Source: HGM04593 sp045636125 (lineage in GTDB: Bacteria > Bacteroidota > Bacteroidia > Bacteroidales > Bacteroidaceae). Taken from it: a stretch of 64,000 nt of DNA. The translations under genes were made by a program, and so were the position numbers. Of the stretch, positions 1 through 7,958 are shown in pieces (the first letter of the stretch is position 1; the number at the start of each line of letters is the position of its first letter). The notes under the pieces were generated by a model that searched no databases, was not told the DNA's origin, and was given only the letters and a program-made list of their open reading frames with translations. The stretch spans positions 1 to 64,000 of the forward strand of contig JAZTWX010000001.1 in assembly GCA_045636125.1 (NCBI GenBank). The letters are read 5' to 3'.

Positions 1-1
1 G

Positions 2-145
2 CGCCGTTATACGGGATACAAAGATATGCCCAGAGTGATTAATGGATTGGGTATCGCTATTTTGTCGACATCCAAAGGTGTAATGACAGACAAAGAGGCT
101 GCTGCTGAGAAAATCGGTGGTGAGGTTCTCTGCTATGTCTACTAA
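2..145 (+). CDS. rpsH: 30S ribosomal protein S8, C-terminal part
   Basis: This is the last 47 codons of S8, cut by the left edge of the window. S8 binds 16S rRNA helix 21 in the platform of the small subunit and, in many bacteria, represses the spc operon. The visible residues hold the conserved C-terminal half: YKDMPRVINGLGIAILST, the GVMTD turn and the terminal GGEVLCYVY, which match the family. The position directly before rplF is the canonical spc operon order. The stop lies 17 bases before the rplF start, and the rplF ribosome binding site sits in that gap. Confidence 0.95.
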   Translation, partial: RRYTGYKDMPRVINGLGIAILSTSKGVMTDKEAAAEKIGGEVLCYVY

Positions 146-146
146 T

Positions 147-155
147 AGAGGAGGA
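147..155 (+). promoter_or_regulatory. Strong Shine-Dalgarno site of rplF
   Basis: The purine run AGAGGAGGA lies eight bases (GGAGG to ATG) before the rplF start. It is unusually complete for this genome, where most starts have only an A-rich leader. It supports the start at 163. Confidence 0.7.
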
Positions 156-162
156 TTGAGCA

Positions 163-741
163 ATGTCTAGAATTGGTAAATTACCTATTAGTATTCCCGC
201 TAACGTGACAGTTACTGTAAGTAACGACAACGTAGTTACTGTAAAAGGTCCTAAAGGTGAGCTTTCACAGGCTATCGACGCTTCTATCGCAGTTGTAGTT
301 GAGGATGGTGTTGTAACAGTTAAGTATGCCGATGTTGAGAAATACGACGAGGCTACAAAGCAGCAGCACGCTTTCCACGGCTTGTACAGAGCGCTCATCA
401 ACAATATGGTTATCGGTGTTTCTACCGGTTTCAAGAAAGAGCTTGAGCTTGTTGGTGTAGGTTACCGTGTCAACGACAAACCCAACAACGCCATTGAGTT
501 GTTACTTGGTTTTACTCACCCTATCTACATGCAGTTCCCTGCAGAGGTTAAGATTGAGACTAAATCTGAGAGAAATAAGAACCCTCTTATCATTTTGGAG
601 TCTTGCAACAAAGAGTTGCTTGGTATGATTTGTGCAAAAATCCGCTCATTCCGCAAGCCTGAGCCTTACAAGGGTAAAGGTGTTAAGTTTGTTGGCGAGA
701 TTATTCGTCGCAAGTCTGGTAAGTCGGCTGGTGCAAAATAA
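163..741 (+). CDS. rplF: 50S ribosomal protein L6
   Basis: L6 (192 aa) sits on the large subunit near the factor-binding site beside the sarcin-ricin loop. The N-terminus MSRIGKLPISIP and the repeated L6 fold (GPKGELS in the first half, PEPYKGKGVKF near the C-terminus) are diagnostic. The length is slightly above the usual figure because of a short basic tail. It follows rpsH with a strong ribosome binding site and precedes rplR by 20 bases, as in the standard spc operon. No anomalies seen. Confidence 0.98.
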   Translation: MSRIGKLPISIPANVTVTVSNDNVVTVKGPKGELSQAIDASIAVVVEDGVVTVKYADVEKYDEATKQQHAFHGLYRALINNMVIGVSTGFKKELELVGVGYRVNDKPNNAIELLLGFTHPIYMQFPAEVKIETKSERNKNPLIILESCNKELLGMICAKIRSFRKPEPYKGKGVKFVGEIIRRKSGKSAGAK

Positions 742-761
742 TTCAGTAAAATCGTAAGTAT

Positions 762-1103
762 ATGACAACAAAAATAGAAAGACGTACCAAGATTAAATAT
801 AGAGTGCGCAACAAGATTTCAGGTGTTGCCGAGCGCCCTCGTATGAGCGTGTTCCGCAGCAACAAGCAAATCTATGTTCAGATAATTAATGACCAGACAG
901 GCCGTACATTGGCTGCTGCATCTTCTCTCGGTCTTGAGGCTATGCCCAAGAAAGAGCAGGCTGCAAAAGTAGGTGAGTTGATCGCTAAGAAGGCTCAGGA
1001 GGCAGGTATCACAACCGTAGTCTTCGACCGTAACGGTTATCTTTACCATGGTAGAGTTAAAGAGGTAGCTGATGCTGCACGTAATGGTGGTCTTAAATTC
1101 TAA
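762..1103 (+). CDS. rplR: 50S ribosomal protein L18
   Basis: L18 (113 aa) binds 5S rRNA together with L5 and L25 in the central protuberance. It has the basic N-terminus with RVRNKISG, then ERPRMSVFRSNKQIYVQIIND and the C-terminal FDRNGYLYHGRVKEVADAAR block typical of the family. Its start is an ATG with an A-rich leader and no clear Shine-Dalgarno. It lies seven bases before rpsE in the same operon. Confidence 0.98.
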   Translation: MTTKIERRTKIKYRVRNKISGVAERPRMSVFRSNKQIYVQIINDQTGRTLAAASSLGLEAMPKKEQAAKVGELIAKKAQEAGITTVVFDRNGYLYHGRVKEVADAARNGGLKF

Positions 1104-1110
1104 TTGAACT

Positions 1111-1626
1111 ATGGCAATTAATAATAGAGTAAAAGTCGCAAACGACGTAGAATTGAAAGATAGATTGGTTGCTATCAACCGTGTAACCAAGGTTACCAAG
1201 GGTGGTCGTACATTCAGTTTCTCAGCAATCGTTGTTGTTGGTAACGAGAATGGTATCATCGGCTACGGTCTTGGTAAAGCCAGCGAGGTTACAGCTGCCA
1301 TTGCTAAAGGTGTAGAGGCCGCAAAGAAGAATCTGGTTCGCGTACCCGTTCTCAAAGGTACTGTTCCCCACGAGCAGTCAGCTCGTTTCGGTGGTGCTGA
1401 GGTTTTCATCAAGCCTGCATCACACGGTACAGGAGTGGTTGCCGGTGGCGCGATGCGTGCCGTTTTGGAGAGTGTTGGTATCACCGACGTACTTGCCAAG
1501 TCAAAGGGTTCTTCTAACCCCCACAACCTTGTTAAGGCTACAATCGCAGCTTTGAGCGAGATGCGCGACGCGCGTATGGTTGCTCAGAACAGAGGTATTA
1601 GCATGAGTAAAGTATTTAACGGATAA
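1111..1626 (+). CDS. rpsE: 30S ribosomal protein S5
   Basis: S5 (171 aa) sits at the mRNA entry side of the small subunit and contributes to decoding accuracy. The N-terminal double-stranded RNA-binding domain is visible as ELKDRLVAINRVTKVTKGG followed by GYGLGKASEV. The C-terminal half has the PASHGTGVVAGGAMRAVLE segment and ends in a short tail. Length and order (rplR, rpsE, rpmD) are canonical. Its stop codon overlaps the ribosome binding site of rpmD. Confidence 0.98.
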   Translation: MAINNRVKVANDVELKDRLVAINRVTKVTKGGRTFSFSAIVVVGNENGIIGYGLGKASEVTAAIAKGVEAAKKNLVRVPVLKGTVPHEQSARFGGAEVFIKPASHGTGVVAGGAMRAVLESVGITDVLAKSKGSSNPHNLVKATIAALSEMRDARMVAQNRGISMSKVFNG

Positions 1627-1632
1627 GGAGGA
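1625..1632 (+). promoter_or_regulatory. Strong Shine-Dalgarno site of rpmD
   Basis: AAGGAGGA lies with seven bases between GGAGG and the rpmD ATG, and overlaps the rpsE stop codon, suggesting coupled translation. Together with the rplF site it is one of the few strong matches to the anti-Shine-Dalgarno sequence in the window. Confidence 0.7.
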
Positions 1633-1638
1633 TAAATA

Positions 1639-1818
1639 ATGGCTACAATTAAAATTAAACAAGTTAAGAGCCGCATTGGTGCTCCTAAGACTCAGAAGCT
1701 CACACTCGATCCGCTTGGCCTTACAAAGATGAATAAGGTTGTTGAGCGTCCCGATAACGCTTCAATCCGTGGAATGGTAAAGAAAGTTCAGCATTTGGTT
1801 GCCATTGTTGAAGAGTAA
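1639..1818 (+). CDS. rpmD: 50S ribosomal protein L30
   Basis: This is a 59-residue gene beginning MATIKIKQVKSRIG. It carries the L30 pattern: a short beta strand, SRIGAPKTQKLTLDPLGL, then the KMNKVVERPDN and GMVKKVQHLV segments. L30 lies on the large subunit near the 5S rRNA and domain II of 23S rRNA. It has a strong ribosome binding site and falls between rpsE and rplO as expected. The reading frame is open and ends at TAA. Confidence 0.97.
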   Translation: MATIKIKQVKSRIGAPKTQKLTLDPLGLTKMNKVVERPDNASIRGMVKKVQHLVAIVEE

Positions 1819-1840
1819 TTAATTAAAAAAAGATTTGGCT

Positions 1841-2287
1841 ATGAAATTAAATAACTTGAAGCCTGCCGAAGGCTCTGTCAAGGCTCGCAAAAGAATTGGA
1901 CGTGGAACCGGTTCGGGTAGAGGTGGTACCTCAACCCGCGGTCACAAAGGTGCCAAGTCACGTTCGGGCTACTCTAAGAAGATTGGTTTCGAGGGTGGTC
2001 AGATGCCTTTGCAGCGTCGTGTTCCCAAGTTCGGCTTCAAAAACATCAATCGCGTAGAGTACAAAGCTATCAACCTTGCTACTCTCCAGGCTCTTGCAGA
2101 GAACAAGTCTTTGGAGACTATCAACATTGAGGTTTTGGTAGCTGCAGGTTTCATCTCATCTACACAGCTTGTGAAGATTCTTGCTAATGGTACTTTGACA
2201 GCAAAATTGACCGTAGAGGCTCACGCTTTCTCACAGAAAGCTATCGAGGCTATCGAGGCAGTAGGTGGAACAGTAGTAAAGCTTTAA
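1841..2287 (+). CDS. rplO: 50S ribosomal protein L15
   Basis: L15 (148 aa) is an early assembly protein of the large subunit. The start MKLNNLKPAEGS, the glycine- and arginine-rich stretch with RKRIGRGTGSGRGGTSTRGHKG, and GFEGGQMPLQRRVPKFGF are diagnostic. A TTG codon two codons upstream is in frame, but the ATG at 1841 gives the normal family N-terminus. It ends three bases before secY, the usual arrangement. Confidence 0.97.
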   Translation: MKLNNLKPAEGSVKARKRIGRGTGSGRGGTSTRGHKGAKSRSGYSKKIGFEGGQMPLQRRVPKFGFKNINRVEYKAINLATLQALAENKSLETINIEVLVAAGFISSTQLVKILANGTLTAKLTVEAHAFSQKAIEAIEAVGGTVVKL

Positions 2288-2290
2288 GAG

Positions 2291-3640
2291 ATGGCAAATA
2301 AACAATCAAACCGTAAGTTCATCCAGACTATCAAAAATATCTGGAAGATAGAGGATCTGCGAGTGCGCATTGGCATTACATTGCTTTTGGTCGCCATTTA
2401 CAGATTTGGTTCGTACGTGGTGCTTCCTGGTATCGATCCCGCTATGCTCACACGTTTACAAGAACAAACAAGTGGTGGTTTGATGTCTCTGCTGGATATG
2501 TTCTCGGGTGGTGCATTCTCAAATGCATCTATCTTTGCCCTGGGTATTATGCCCTACATCTCGGCTTCAATCGTAATTCAGCTTTTGGCTATCGCTGTAC
2601 CTTATTTCCAGAAGTTGCAGCGCGAGGGTGAGAGCGGCCGTCGCAAGATTAACCAGTACACACGTTATTTGACTGTGCTGATTCTTCTTATCCAAGGTCC
2701 CTCATATCTCCTCAACCTGCGTTACACTGCAGGTGCGGCCTTGAGCAGTTCGATTGACTGGAACGCATTTATGATTACCTCTACCATTATCCTTGCGGCA
2801 GGTAGTATGTTCGTTCTATGGTTGGGCGAGCGTATCACCGACAAGGGTATCGGTAACGGTGTATCACTCATAATTATGATAGGTATTATCGCACGTTTGC
2901 CGCAGGCTTTCATTCAGGAGTTCACCTCCAGAATGAGTGCTGCGACAGGTGGCGGTATCATAATGTTCCTCTTCGAGGTGGTATTCCTGTTCTTTGTAAT
3001 ATGTGCCGGAGTTGCATTGTTGCGCGGTACCCGCAAGGTGCCTGTGCAGTATGCCAAGCAGGCGGCAGGCGGTGCCTCTTTCAGCGGCGCACGTCAGTAC
3101 CTGCCCCTCAAGGTTAACGCAGCTAATGTGATGCCCATCATCTTTGCTCAGGCAATTATGTTCATCCCCTTGGCATTTATGCGTTACGGTGCCGACTCTG
3201 AGCCCTCTGCATTCGTGCAGTTGTTACAGGATACAACAGGTTGGTTGTATAACCTCATATTTGCGTTGCTCATCATATTGTTCACCTATTTCTACACAGC
3301 GATTACCATTAATCCTATGCAGATGGCCGATGATATGAAACGCAATAACGGTTTCATCCCCGGTATCAAACCCGGCAAGCCCACCGCAGAATATATTGAT
3401 ACGATTATGTCGCGCCTGACCCTTCCCGGCTCATTATTCCTTGCAGCGATAGCAATATTGCCCGCATTTGCAGGAATATTCGGAGTTCAGCAGGAGTTTG
3501 CATCATTCTTTGGAGGAACATCGCTCCTCATCCTTGTAGGTGTTGTCCTCGACACACTGCAGCAGGTAGAGAGCTATCTCCTCATGAGACACTATGATGG
3601 CTTGCTCAGCTCGGGCCGCATCAAAGGTCGTATAGGTTAA
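2291..3640 (+). CDS. secY: Protein translocase subunit SecY
   Basis: SecY (449 aa) forms the protein-conducting channel of the inner membrane together with SecE and SecG. About ten hydrophobic segments are visible. The plug-region sequence LLDMFSGGAFSNASIFALGIMPYISASI and the cytoplasmic loop RKVPVQYAKQ are characteristic. A second loop with GFIPGIKPGKPTAEYI is also typical. It sits in the normal place at the end of the spc block, three bases after rplO, and is followed by map. Its length matches other Bacteroidetes SecY proteins. Confidence 0.98.
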   Translation: MANKQSNRKFIQTIKNIWKIEDLRVRIGITLLLVAIYRFGSYVVLPGIDPAMLTRLQEQTSGGLMSLLDMFSGGAFSNASIFALGIMPYISASIVIQLLAIAVPYFQKLQREGESGRRKINQYTRYLTVLILLIQGPSYLLNLRYTAGAALSSSIDWNAFMITSTIILAAGSMFVLWLGERITDKGIGNGVSLIIMIGIIARLPQAFIQEFTSRMSAATGGGIIMFLFEVVFLFFVICAGVALLRGTRKVPVQYAKQAAGGASFSGARQYLPLKVNAANVMPIIFAQAIMFIPLAFMRYGADSEPSAFVQLLQDTTGWLYNLIFALLIILFTYFYTAITINPMQMADDMKRNNGFIPGIKPGKPTAEYIDTIMSRLTLPGSLFLAAIAILPAFAGIFGVQQEFASFFGGTSLLILVGVVLDTLQQVESYLLMRHYDGLLSSGRIKGRIG

Positions 3641-3655
3641 TTTGTAGAGCTAAGA

Positions 3656-4453
3656 ATGATATTTCTTAAAACATCAGACGAAATTGAGTTACTTCGGCAG
3701 GCCAATCTGCTCGTGGGTAGAACGCTTGCCGAAGTTGCTAAAATAATTGAGCCGGGTGTAACAACCGCGCAACTCGACAGAGTAGCCGAGGAGTTCATCC
3801 GCGACAACGGAGCAATACCCACGTTCAAGGGCTATCCCAACTACGAGGGCACTCCCTTTCCGGGCTCCATCTGTGCATCGGTAAACGATGTTGTGGTTCA
3901 CGGAATACCCAACGACATCCCCTTGAAGGAGGGCGATATAATATCGGTCGATTGTGGTACCCGCTTGAACGGTTTTTGTGGCGATTCGTGCTACACTTTC
4001 TGTGTAGGCGAGGTCGACGAAGCAACAAAGAAATTGTTGCAGGTGACAAAGGAGTCGCTCTATAAAGGTATTGAACAGGCAGTTCACGGTAAACGCCTCG
4101 GAGACATAGGCAATGCAGTGCAGACTCATTGCGAACAGAACGGTTTCGGAGTTGTACGTGAATTTGTGGGACACGGCATAGGCCGCGAAATGCACGAAGC
4201 TCCTGAGGTGCCCAACTACGGGCGTCGAGGAAACGGCTTGCAGTTGCGTCAGGGAATGTGCCTCGCCATTGAGCCTATGATAACACTTGGGAAACGCCAG
4301 ATATTTATGGAGCGCGACGGTTGGACAGTGCGCACCCGCGATCGCAAGAACGCAGCGCATTTCGAACACACCGTAGCAGTAGGAAAGAACGGAGCAGACA
4401 TACTCTCCTCTTTTGAATTTGTTGAAGAGGTTTTAAGAAAAAAAGGATATTGA
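3656..4453 (+). CDS. map: Methionine aminopeptidase, type I
   Basis: This 265-residue cytoplasmic metalloenzyme removes the initiator methionine from nascent proteins. It has the pita-bread fold signature: VVHGIPNDIPLKEGDIISVDCG, with the first metal-binding Asp in SVDCG and the second in FCGDSCYTF. The histidine ligand is in GHGIGREMHEAP, and the glutamate ligands are in AIEPMITLG and EHTVAV. There is no N-terminal zinc finger, so it is type Ia or Ib. It ends one base before infA, so the two genes are probably translationally coupled. Confidence 0.97.
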   Translation: MIFLKTSDEIELLRQANLLVGRTLAEVAKIIEPGVTTAQLDRVAEEFIRDNGAIPTFKGYPNYEGTPFPGSICASVNDVVVHGIPNDIPLKEGDIISVDCGTRLNGFCGDSCYTFCVGEVDEATKKLLQVTKESLYKGIEQAVHGKRLGDIGNAVQTHCEQNGFGVVREFVGHGIGREMHEAPEVPNYGRRGNGLQLRQGMCLAIEPMITLGKRQIFMERDGWTVRTRDRKNAAHFEHTVAVGKNGADILSSFEFVEEVLRKKGY

Positions 4454-4454
4454 T

Positions 4455-4673
4455 ATGGCTAAACAAAGCGCTATTGAACAAGACGGTACAATTGTAGAGG
4501 CGTTGTCTAACGCAATGTTCCGCGTAGAATTGCAGAATGGTCACGAAGTGATTGCGCACATCTCAGGTAAGATGAGAATGCACTACATTAAAATTCTGCC
4601 CGGTGACAAAGTGAGAATAGAAATGTCTCCCTATGATTTAACCAAAGGAAGAATCGTATTCCGATATAAATAA
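4455..4673 (+). CDS. infA: Translation initiation factor IF-1
   Basis: IF-1 (72 aa) binds the A site of the small subunit during initiation. It is a single OB-fold domain. The visible family pattern is IEQDGTIVEALSNAMFRVEL, then GHEVIAHISGKMRMHYIKIL and GDKVRIEMSPYDLTKGRIVFRYK. It follows map with one base between stop and start and is followed by rpmJ, the usual Bacteroidetes order. Confidence 0.98.
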   Translation: MAKQSAIEQDGTIVEALSNAMFRVELQNGHEVIAHISGKMRMHYIKILPGDKVRIEMSPYDLTKGRIVFRYK

Positions 4674-4686
4674 AAAACAATATAAT

Positions 4687-4803
4687 ATGAAAGTTAAAGC
4701 ATCTATTAAGAAACGCACTCCCGACTGCAAAATCGTTCGCAGAAACGGTCGTTTGTATTTGATTAACAAGAAGAATCCCAAGTTCAAACTGCGTCAGGGG
4801 TAA
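4687..4803 (+). CDS. rpmJ: 50S ribosomal protein L36, zinc-free form
   Basis: This is a 38-residue gene beginning MKVKASIKKRTPDCKIVRR and ending PKFKLRQG. It is the smallest large-subunit protein, near the 23S rRNA core. Zinc-binding L36 proteins have a CxxC pair plus a further Cys and His. Only one Cys (position 14) is present here, so this is the C-minus form that does not need zinc. The gene lies between infA and rpsM as in most bacteria. Confidence 0.96.
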   Translation: MKVKASIKKRTPDCKIVRRNGRLYLINKKNPKFKLRQG

Positions 4804-4833
4804 TTAAAGTAGTAATTAATAATATATTCGTAT

Positions 4834-5214
4834 ATGGCTATAAGAATAGTTGGTGTAGACATCCCTCAGAACAAGAGAGGTGAGATTGCGTTGACATACA
4901 TTTATGGTATCGGACGCAGCAGTGCAGCCAAAATCCTCGATAAAGCTGGTGTAGACAGAAACATGAAGGTTCAGGAGTGGACCGATGATATGGCTGCAAA
5001 AGTTCGTGAGATTATTGGTGCAGAGTTTAAGGTAGAAGGTGACCTTCGTTCAGAAATTCAGTTGAACATCAAACGATTGATGGATATTGGTTGCTATCGT
5101 GGCATTCGTCACCGTAACGGTTTGCCCGTTCGTGGCCAGAGCACAAAGAACAACGCTCGTACACGTAAGGGTCGCAAGAAGACGGTTGCTAACAAGAAAA
5201 AAGCTACAAAATAA
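4834..5214 (+). CDS. rpsM: 30S ribosomal protein S13
   Basis: S13 (126 aa) is in the head of the small subunit and contacts the P-site tRNA and the large subunit through bridge B1. The N-terminus AIRIVGVDIPQNKRGEIALT, the helix-hairpin-helix IYGIGRSSAAKIL and the basic C-terminus with GLPVRGQSTKNNARTRKG are diagnostic. It opens the alpha-operon portion (rpsM, rpsK, rpsD, rpoA, rplQ). Confidence 0.98.
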   Translation: MAIRIVGVDIPQNKRGEIALTYIYGIGRSSAAKILDKAGVDRNMKVQEWTDDMAAKVREIIGAEFKVEGDLRSEIQLNIKRLMDIGCYRGIRHRNGLPVRGQSTKNNARTRKGRKKTVANKKKATK

Positions 5215-5227
5215 TAAGTAAGTAAAT

Positions 5228-5617
5228 ATGGCAAAGAAAACAGTTGCAACAAAGAAAAGAAATGTGAAGGTAGGAGCCAACGGTCAGCTTCACGTTCATT
5301 CGTCATTTAACAATATCATTGTTTGCCTTACTAATGACGAGGGCCAGGTTATCTCTTGGTCGTCTGCAGGAAAGATGGGCTTCAGAGGTTCTAAGAAGAA
5401 CACTCCCTACGCTGCTCAGATGGCAGCAGAGGCTTGCTCTAAGATCGCATTCGACTTGGGCTTGCGCAAAGTAAAAGCATATGTAAAAGGACCCGGTAAC
5501 GGTCGTGAATCAGCAATCCGCACTGTACACGGTGCAGGTATCGAGGTTACAGAGATCATTGACGTAACACCGCTGCCCCACAACGGCTGCCGTCCTCCCA
5601 AGAGAAGAAGAGTATAA
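5228..5617 (+). CDS. rpsK: 30S ribosomal protein S11
   Basis: S11 (129 aa) lies on the platform of the small subunit near the mRNA exit. It begins with a lysine-rich segment, followed by HVHSSFNNIIVCLTN and the SSAGKMGFRGSKKNTPYAAQ motif. The C-terminal signature is PHNGCRPPKRRRV. Position and length are canonical for the alpha operon. Confidence 0.98.
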   Translation: MAKKTVATKKRNVKVGANGQLHVHSSFNNIIVCLTNDEGQVISWSSAGKMGFRGSKKNTPYAAQMAAEACSKIAFDLGLRKVKAYVKGPGNGRESAIRTVHGAGIEVTEIIDVTPLPHNGCRPPKRRRV

Positions 5618-5638
5618 TCATTTTAACAAGAAATTACA

Positions 5639-6247
5639 ATGGCAAGATATACAGGACCTAAAAGCAAGATTGCACGTCGTTTCGGTGAGCCCATCTTCGG
5701 TGCCGACAAAGTGCTTTCTAAGAAAAACTATGCTCCCGGTATGCACGGAAACAACCGTCGTCGCAAGACATCGGAGTACGGCGTGATGTTGGCCGAGAAG
5801 CAGAAAGCAAAGTACACTTACGGAGTATTGGAGCGTCAGTTCCGTAACACATTCGACAAAGCCGATTCAGCTCCCGGTATCACCGGTGAGGTGCTTTTGC
5901 AGTTGTTGGAGTCTCGTTTGGACAATATCGTTTATCGTTTGGGCATTGCTCCCACCCGTGCAGCTGCACGTCAGTTGGTAAGCCACTGCCACATCGTTGT
6001 TGGCGGTAAGGTTTGTAACGTTGCTTCACGCATCATCAAAGCAGGTCAGATCGTAGGTGTTCGCGAGCGTTCTAAATCTCTCGAGGTTATCCAGAACTCA
6101 TTGGCAGGTCTCAACCACAGCAAGTATCCTTGGTTGGAGTGGGACCAGTCTTCAATGGCAGGTAAGTTCTTGAACATGCCCGAGCGTTCAGAGATCCCCG
6201 AGAATATCAAGGAGCAGTTAATCGTTGAGTTGTACAGCAAAAATTAA
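5639..6247 (+). CDS. rpsD: 30S ribosomal protein S4, zinc-free form
   Basis: S4 (202 aa) nucleates assembly of the 5' domain of 16S rRNA and, in many bacteria, autoregulates the alpha operon. The start MARYTGPKSKIARRFGEP and the S4 RNA-binding domain (ESRLDNIVYRLGIAPTRAAARQLVSHCHIVVGG) are clear. The N-terminal cysteines that bind zinc in some S4 proteins are absent, so this is the C-minus form, like L36 in this operon. It lies nine bases before rpoA. Confidence 0.98.
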   Translation: MARYTGPKSKIARRFGEPIFGADKVLSKKNYAPGMHGNNRRRKTSEYGVMLAEKQKAKYTYGVLERQFRNTFDKADSAPGITGEVLLQLLESRLDNIVYRLGIAPTRAAARQLVSHCHIVVGGKVCNVASRIIKAGQIVGVRERSKSLEVIQNSLAGLNHSKYPWLEWDQSSMAGKFLNMPERSEIPENIKEQLIVELYSKN

Positions 6248-6256
6248 TACTAAGTA

Positions 6257-7249
6257 ATGGCGATATTAACATTTCAAAAACCTGAAAAGGTTGTAATGTT
6301 GGAGGCAAACGACTTTTATGGAAAGTTCGAGTTTCGTCCCTTGGAACCCGGTTTTGCAACAACCGTAGGTAACGCATTGCGCCGCATCCTTCTCTCTTCA
6401 TTGGAGGGTTTTGCAATCAACACCATAAAGATTGCAGGTGTGGAGCACGAGTTTGCCACAGTTCCCGGTGTGAAGGAAGATGTTACCAACATTATCCTCA
6501 ACCTCAAACAGGTACGTTTCAAAAGAATTGTTGAGGAGTTCGAAACCGAAACTGTCTCAATCAATGTAGAGAACACAGAGGTATTTACCGCTGGCGAAAT
6601 AGGTAAGTATTTAACCGGATTTGAAGTGTTAAATCCCGAGTTAGTCATTTGCCATTTAGACTCATCGGCTAAAATGCAGATTGAAATCAGCATCAACAAG
6701 GGTCGCGGTTACGTGCCCTCGGATGAGAATCGTGAGTATTGCACCGATCCTATGATGATTCCAATCGACTCGATATACACTCCTATTGTAAACGTAAATT
6801 ACCGTCGTGAGCCCTTCCGCGTAGAGCAGAAGACCGACTACGATTGCTTGGTAATTGAAATTACAACCGATGGTTCTATACACCCGAAGGAGGCTTTGAA
6901 AGAGGCCGCAAAAATCCTTATCTACCACTTCATGTTGTTCTCTGACGAGAAGATCGCTATCGAATCGGCAGACATCGACGGCAATGAAGAGTTCGACGAG
7001 GAAGTATTGCATATGCGTCAGTTGCTCAAGACCAAGTTGGTTGATATGAACCTTTCAGTTCGTGCACTCAACTGCTTGAAGGCAGCCGATGTAGAGACCC
7101 TCGGTCAGCTTGTACAGTACAACAAGACCGACCTTCTCAAATTCCGTAACTTCGGTAAGAAATCGCTCACTGAGCTTGATGATTTGCTCGAGAGTCTGAA
7201 TCTTTCGTTTGGAACCGATATTTCAAAATATAAATTAGACAAAGAATAA
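6257..7249 (+). CDS. rpoA: DNA-directed RNA polymerase alpha subunit
   Basis: RpoA (330 aa) dimerises to scaffold RNA polymerase; its C-terminal domain contacts promoter UP elements and activators. The N-terminal domain has GFATTVGNALRRILLSSLEG and the VPGVKEDV segment. The acidic linker is around residues 230-245, and the C-terminal domain contains LNCLKAADVETLGQLV and LLKFRNFGKKSLTELDDLL. It is followed two bases later by rplQ. Length and order are standard. Confidence 0.98.
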   Translation: MAILTFQKPEKVVMLEANDFYGKFEFRPLEPGFATTVGNALRRILLSSLEGFAINTIKIAGVEHEFATVPGVKEDVTNIILNLKQVRFKRIVEEFETETVSINVENTEVFTAGEIGKYLTGFEVLNPELVICHLDSSAKMQIEISINKGRGYVPSDENREYCTDPMMIPIDSIYTPIVNVNYRREPFRVEQKTDYDCLVIEITTDGSIHPKEALKEAAKILIYHFMLFSDEKIAIESADIDGNEEFDEEVLHMRQLLKTKLVDMNLSVRALNCLKAADVETLGQLVQYNKTDLLKFRNFGKKSLTELDDLLESLNLSFGTDISKYKLDKE

Positions 7250-7251
7250 TT

Positions 7252-7737
7252 ATGAGACATAAAAAATCTTTTAACCACCTGGGCCGTACTGCATCTCACA
7301 GAAAAGCTATGCTTTCAAATATGGCTATCTCGTTGATCATGCACAAAAGAATCACTACGACCCTCCCCAAGGCAAAAGAACTCAAAAAGTTCCTTGAGCC
7401 CCTTATCACAAAGTCAAAAGACGACACAACCAATTCTCGTCGCGTAGTGTTCAGCTACTTGCAGAGCAAGGAGGCCGTTACAGAACTCTTCAAGGAGATT
7501 GCTGTAAAGGTTGCCGAGCGCCCCGGTGGCTACACACGCATCATCAAGCTTGGTACACGTCCTGGTGACGCAGCCGAGATGTGCTTCATCGAGCTCGTTG
7601 ACTACAATGAGAATATGGCTAAGGCTCCCGCTAAGAAGACACGCCGTCGCCGTTCTACAAAGAAGGCTGATGCCCCCGTTGTAGAGGAGACAGCAGTAGC
7701 AACTGAAGAGCCCGCTACTACAGCCGTTGCTGAATAA
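7252..7737 (+). CDS. rplQ: 50S ribosomal protein L17 with C-terminal extension
   Basis: L17 is near the polypeptide exit on the large subunit. The core is clear: RHKKSFNHLGRTASHRKAML, the TTLPKAKELKKFLEPLIT helix and RPGGYTRIIKLGTRPGDAAEM. The protein is 161 residues, roughly 35-40 longer than the minimal family. The extra tail is first lysine/arginine-rich (APAKKTRRRRSTKK), then acidic and alanine-rich (VVEETAVATEEPATTAVAE). Such low-complexity tails occur in Bacteroidetes ribosomal proteins; rpsP in this window has a similar one. It is the last gene before a strong terminator. Confidence 0.96.
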   Translation: MRHKKSFNHLGRTASHRKAMLSNMAISLIMHKRITTTLPKAKELKKFLEPLITKSKDDTTNSRRVVFSYLQSKEAVTELFKEIAVKVAERPGGYTRIIKLGTRPGDAAEMCFIELVDYNENMAKAPAKKTRRRRSTKKADAPVVEETAVATEEPATTAVAE

Positions 7738-7759
7738 AAAATTACTTACTTAATAGATG

Positions 7760-7795
7760 TGAGAGGATGCCGTGAGGCATCCTCTCATTTTTTTT
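7760..7795 (+). terminator. Intrinsic terminator after rplQ
   Basis: A perfect 12-bp stem (7760-7771 with 7776-7787) with a GTGA loop is followed by eight T residues. It closes the spc/alpha ribosomal operon. Confidence 0.95.
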
Positions 7796-7894
7796 GCCGG
7801 TGGAGTGGTGTGGCTGCTCTCTTTCAAATAGTTGCCTGCCACAGCTTTTTCTTGTTGTAAAAATAGTTTGTACACGTTATTTTGTATTAAAAAG

Positions 7895-7925
7895 TTTATA
7901 AATACAGAAAAAAACTGTAAATTTG
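7895..7925 (+). promoter_or_regulatory. Promoter of the nqr operon
   Basis: The -7 element TAAATTTG (7918-7925) is preceded, with a 19-base spacer, by TTTA (7895-7898). This fits the Bacteroidetes housekeeping consensus TTTG-N19-TAnnTTTG with one mismatch, and lies 33 bases before nqrA. Confidence 0.7.
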
Positions 7926-7958
7926 TGGCGTATAATGTACTAACGTAACTCAATTTAT

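Noticed and set aside
3689..4369. Long antisense open frame opposite map
   Set aside because: It has no recognisable domains and mirrors the codon pattern of map on the other strand; similar shadows occur opposite rpoA, rimO, nqrE and the Bat genes.
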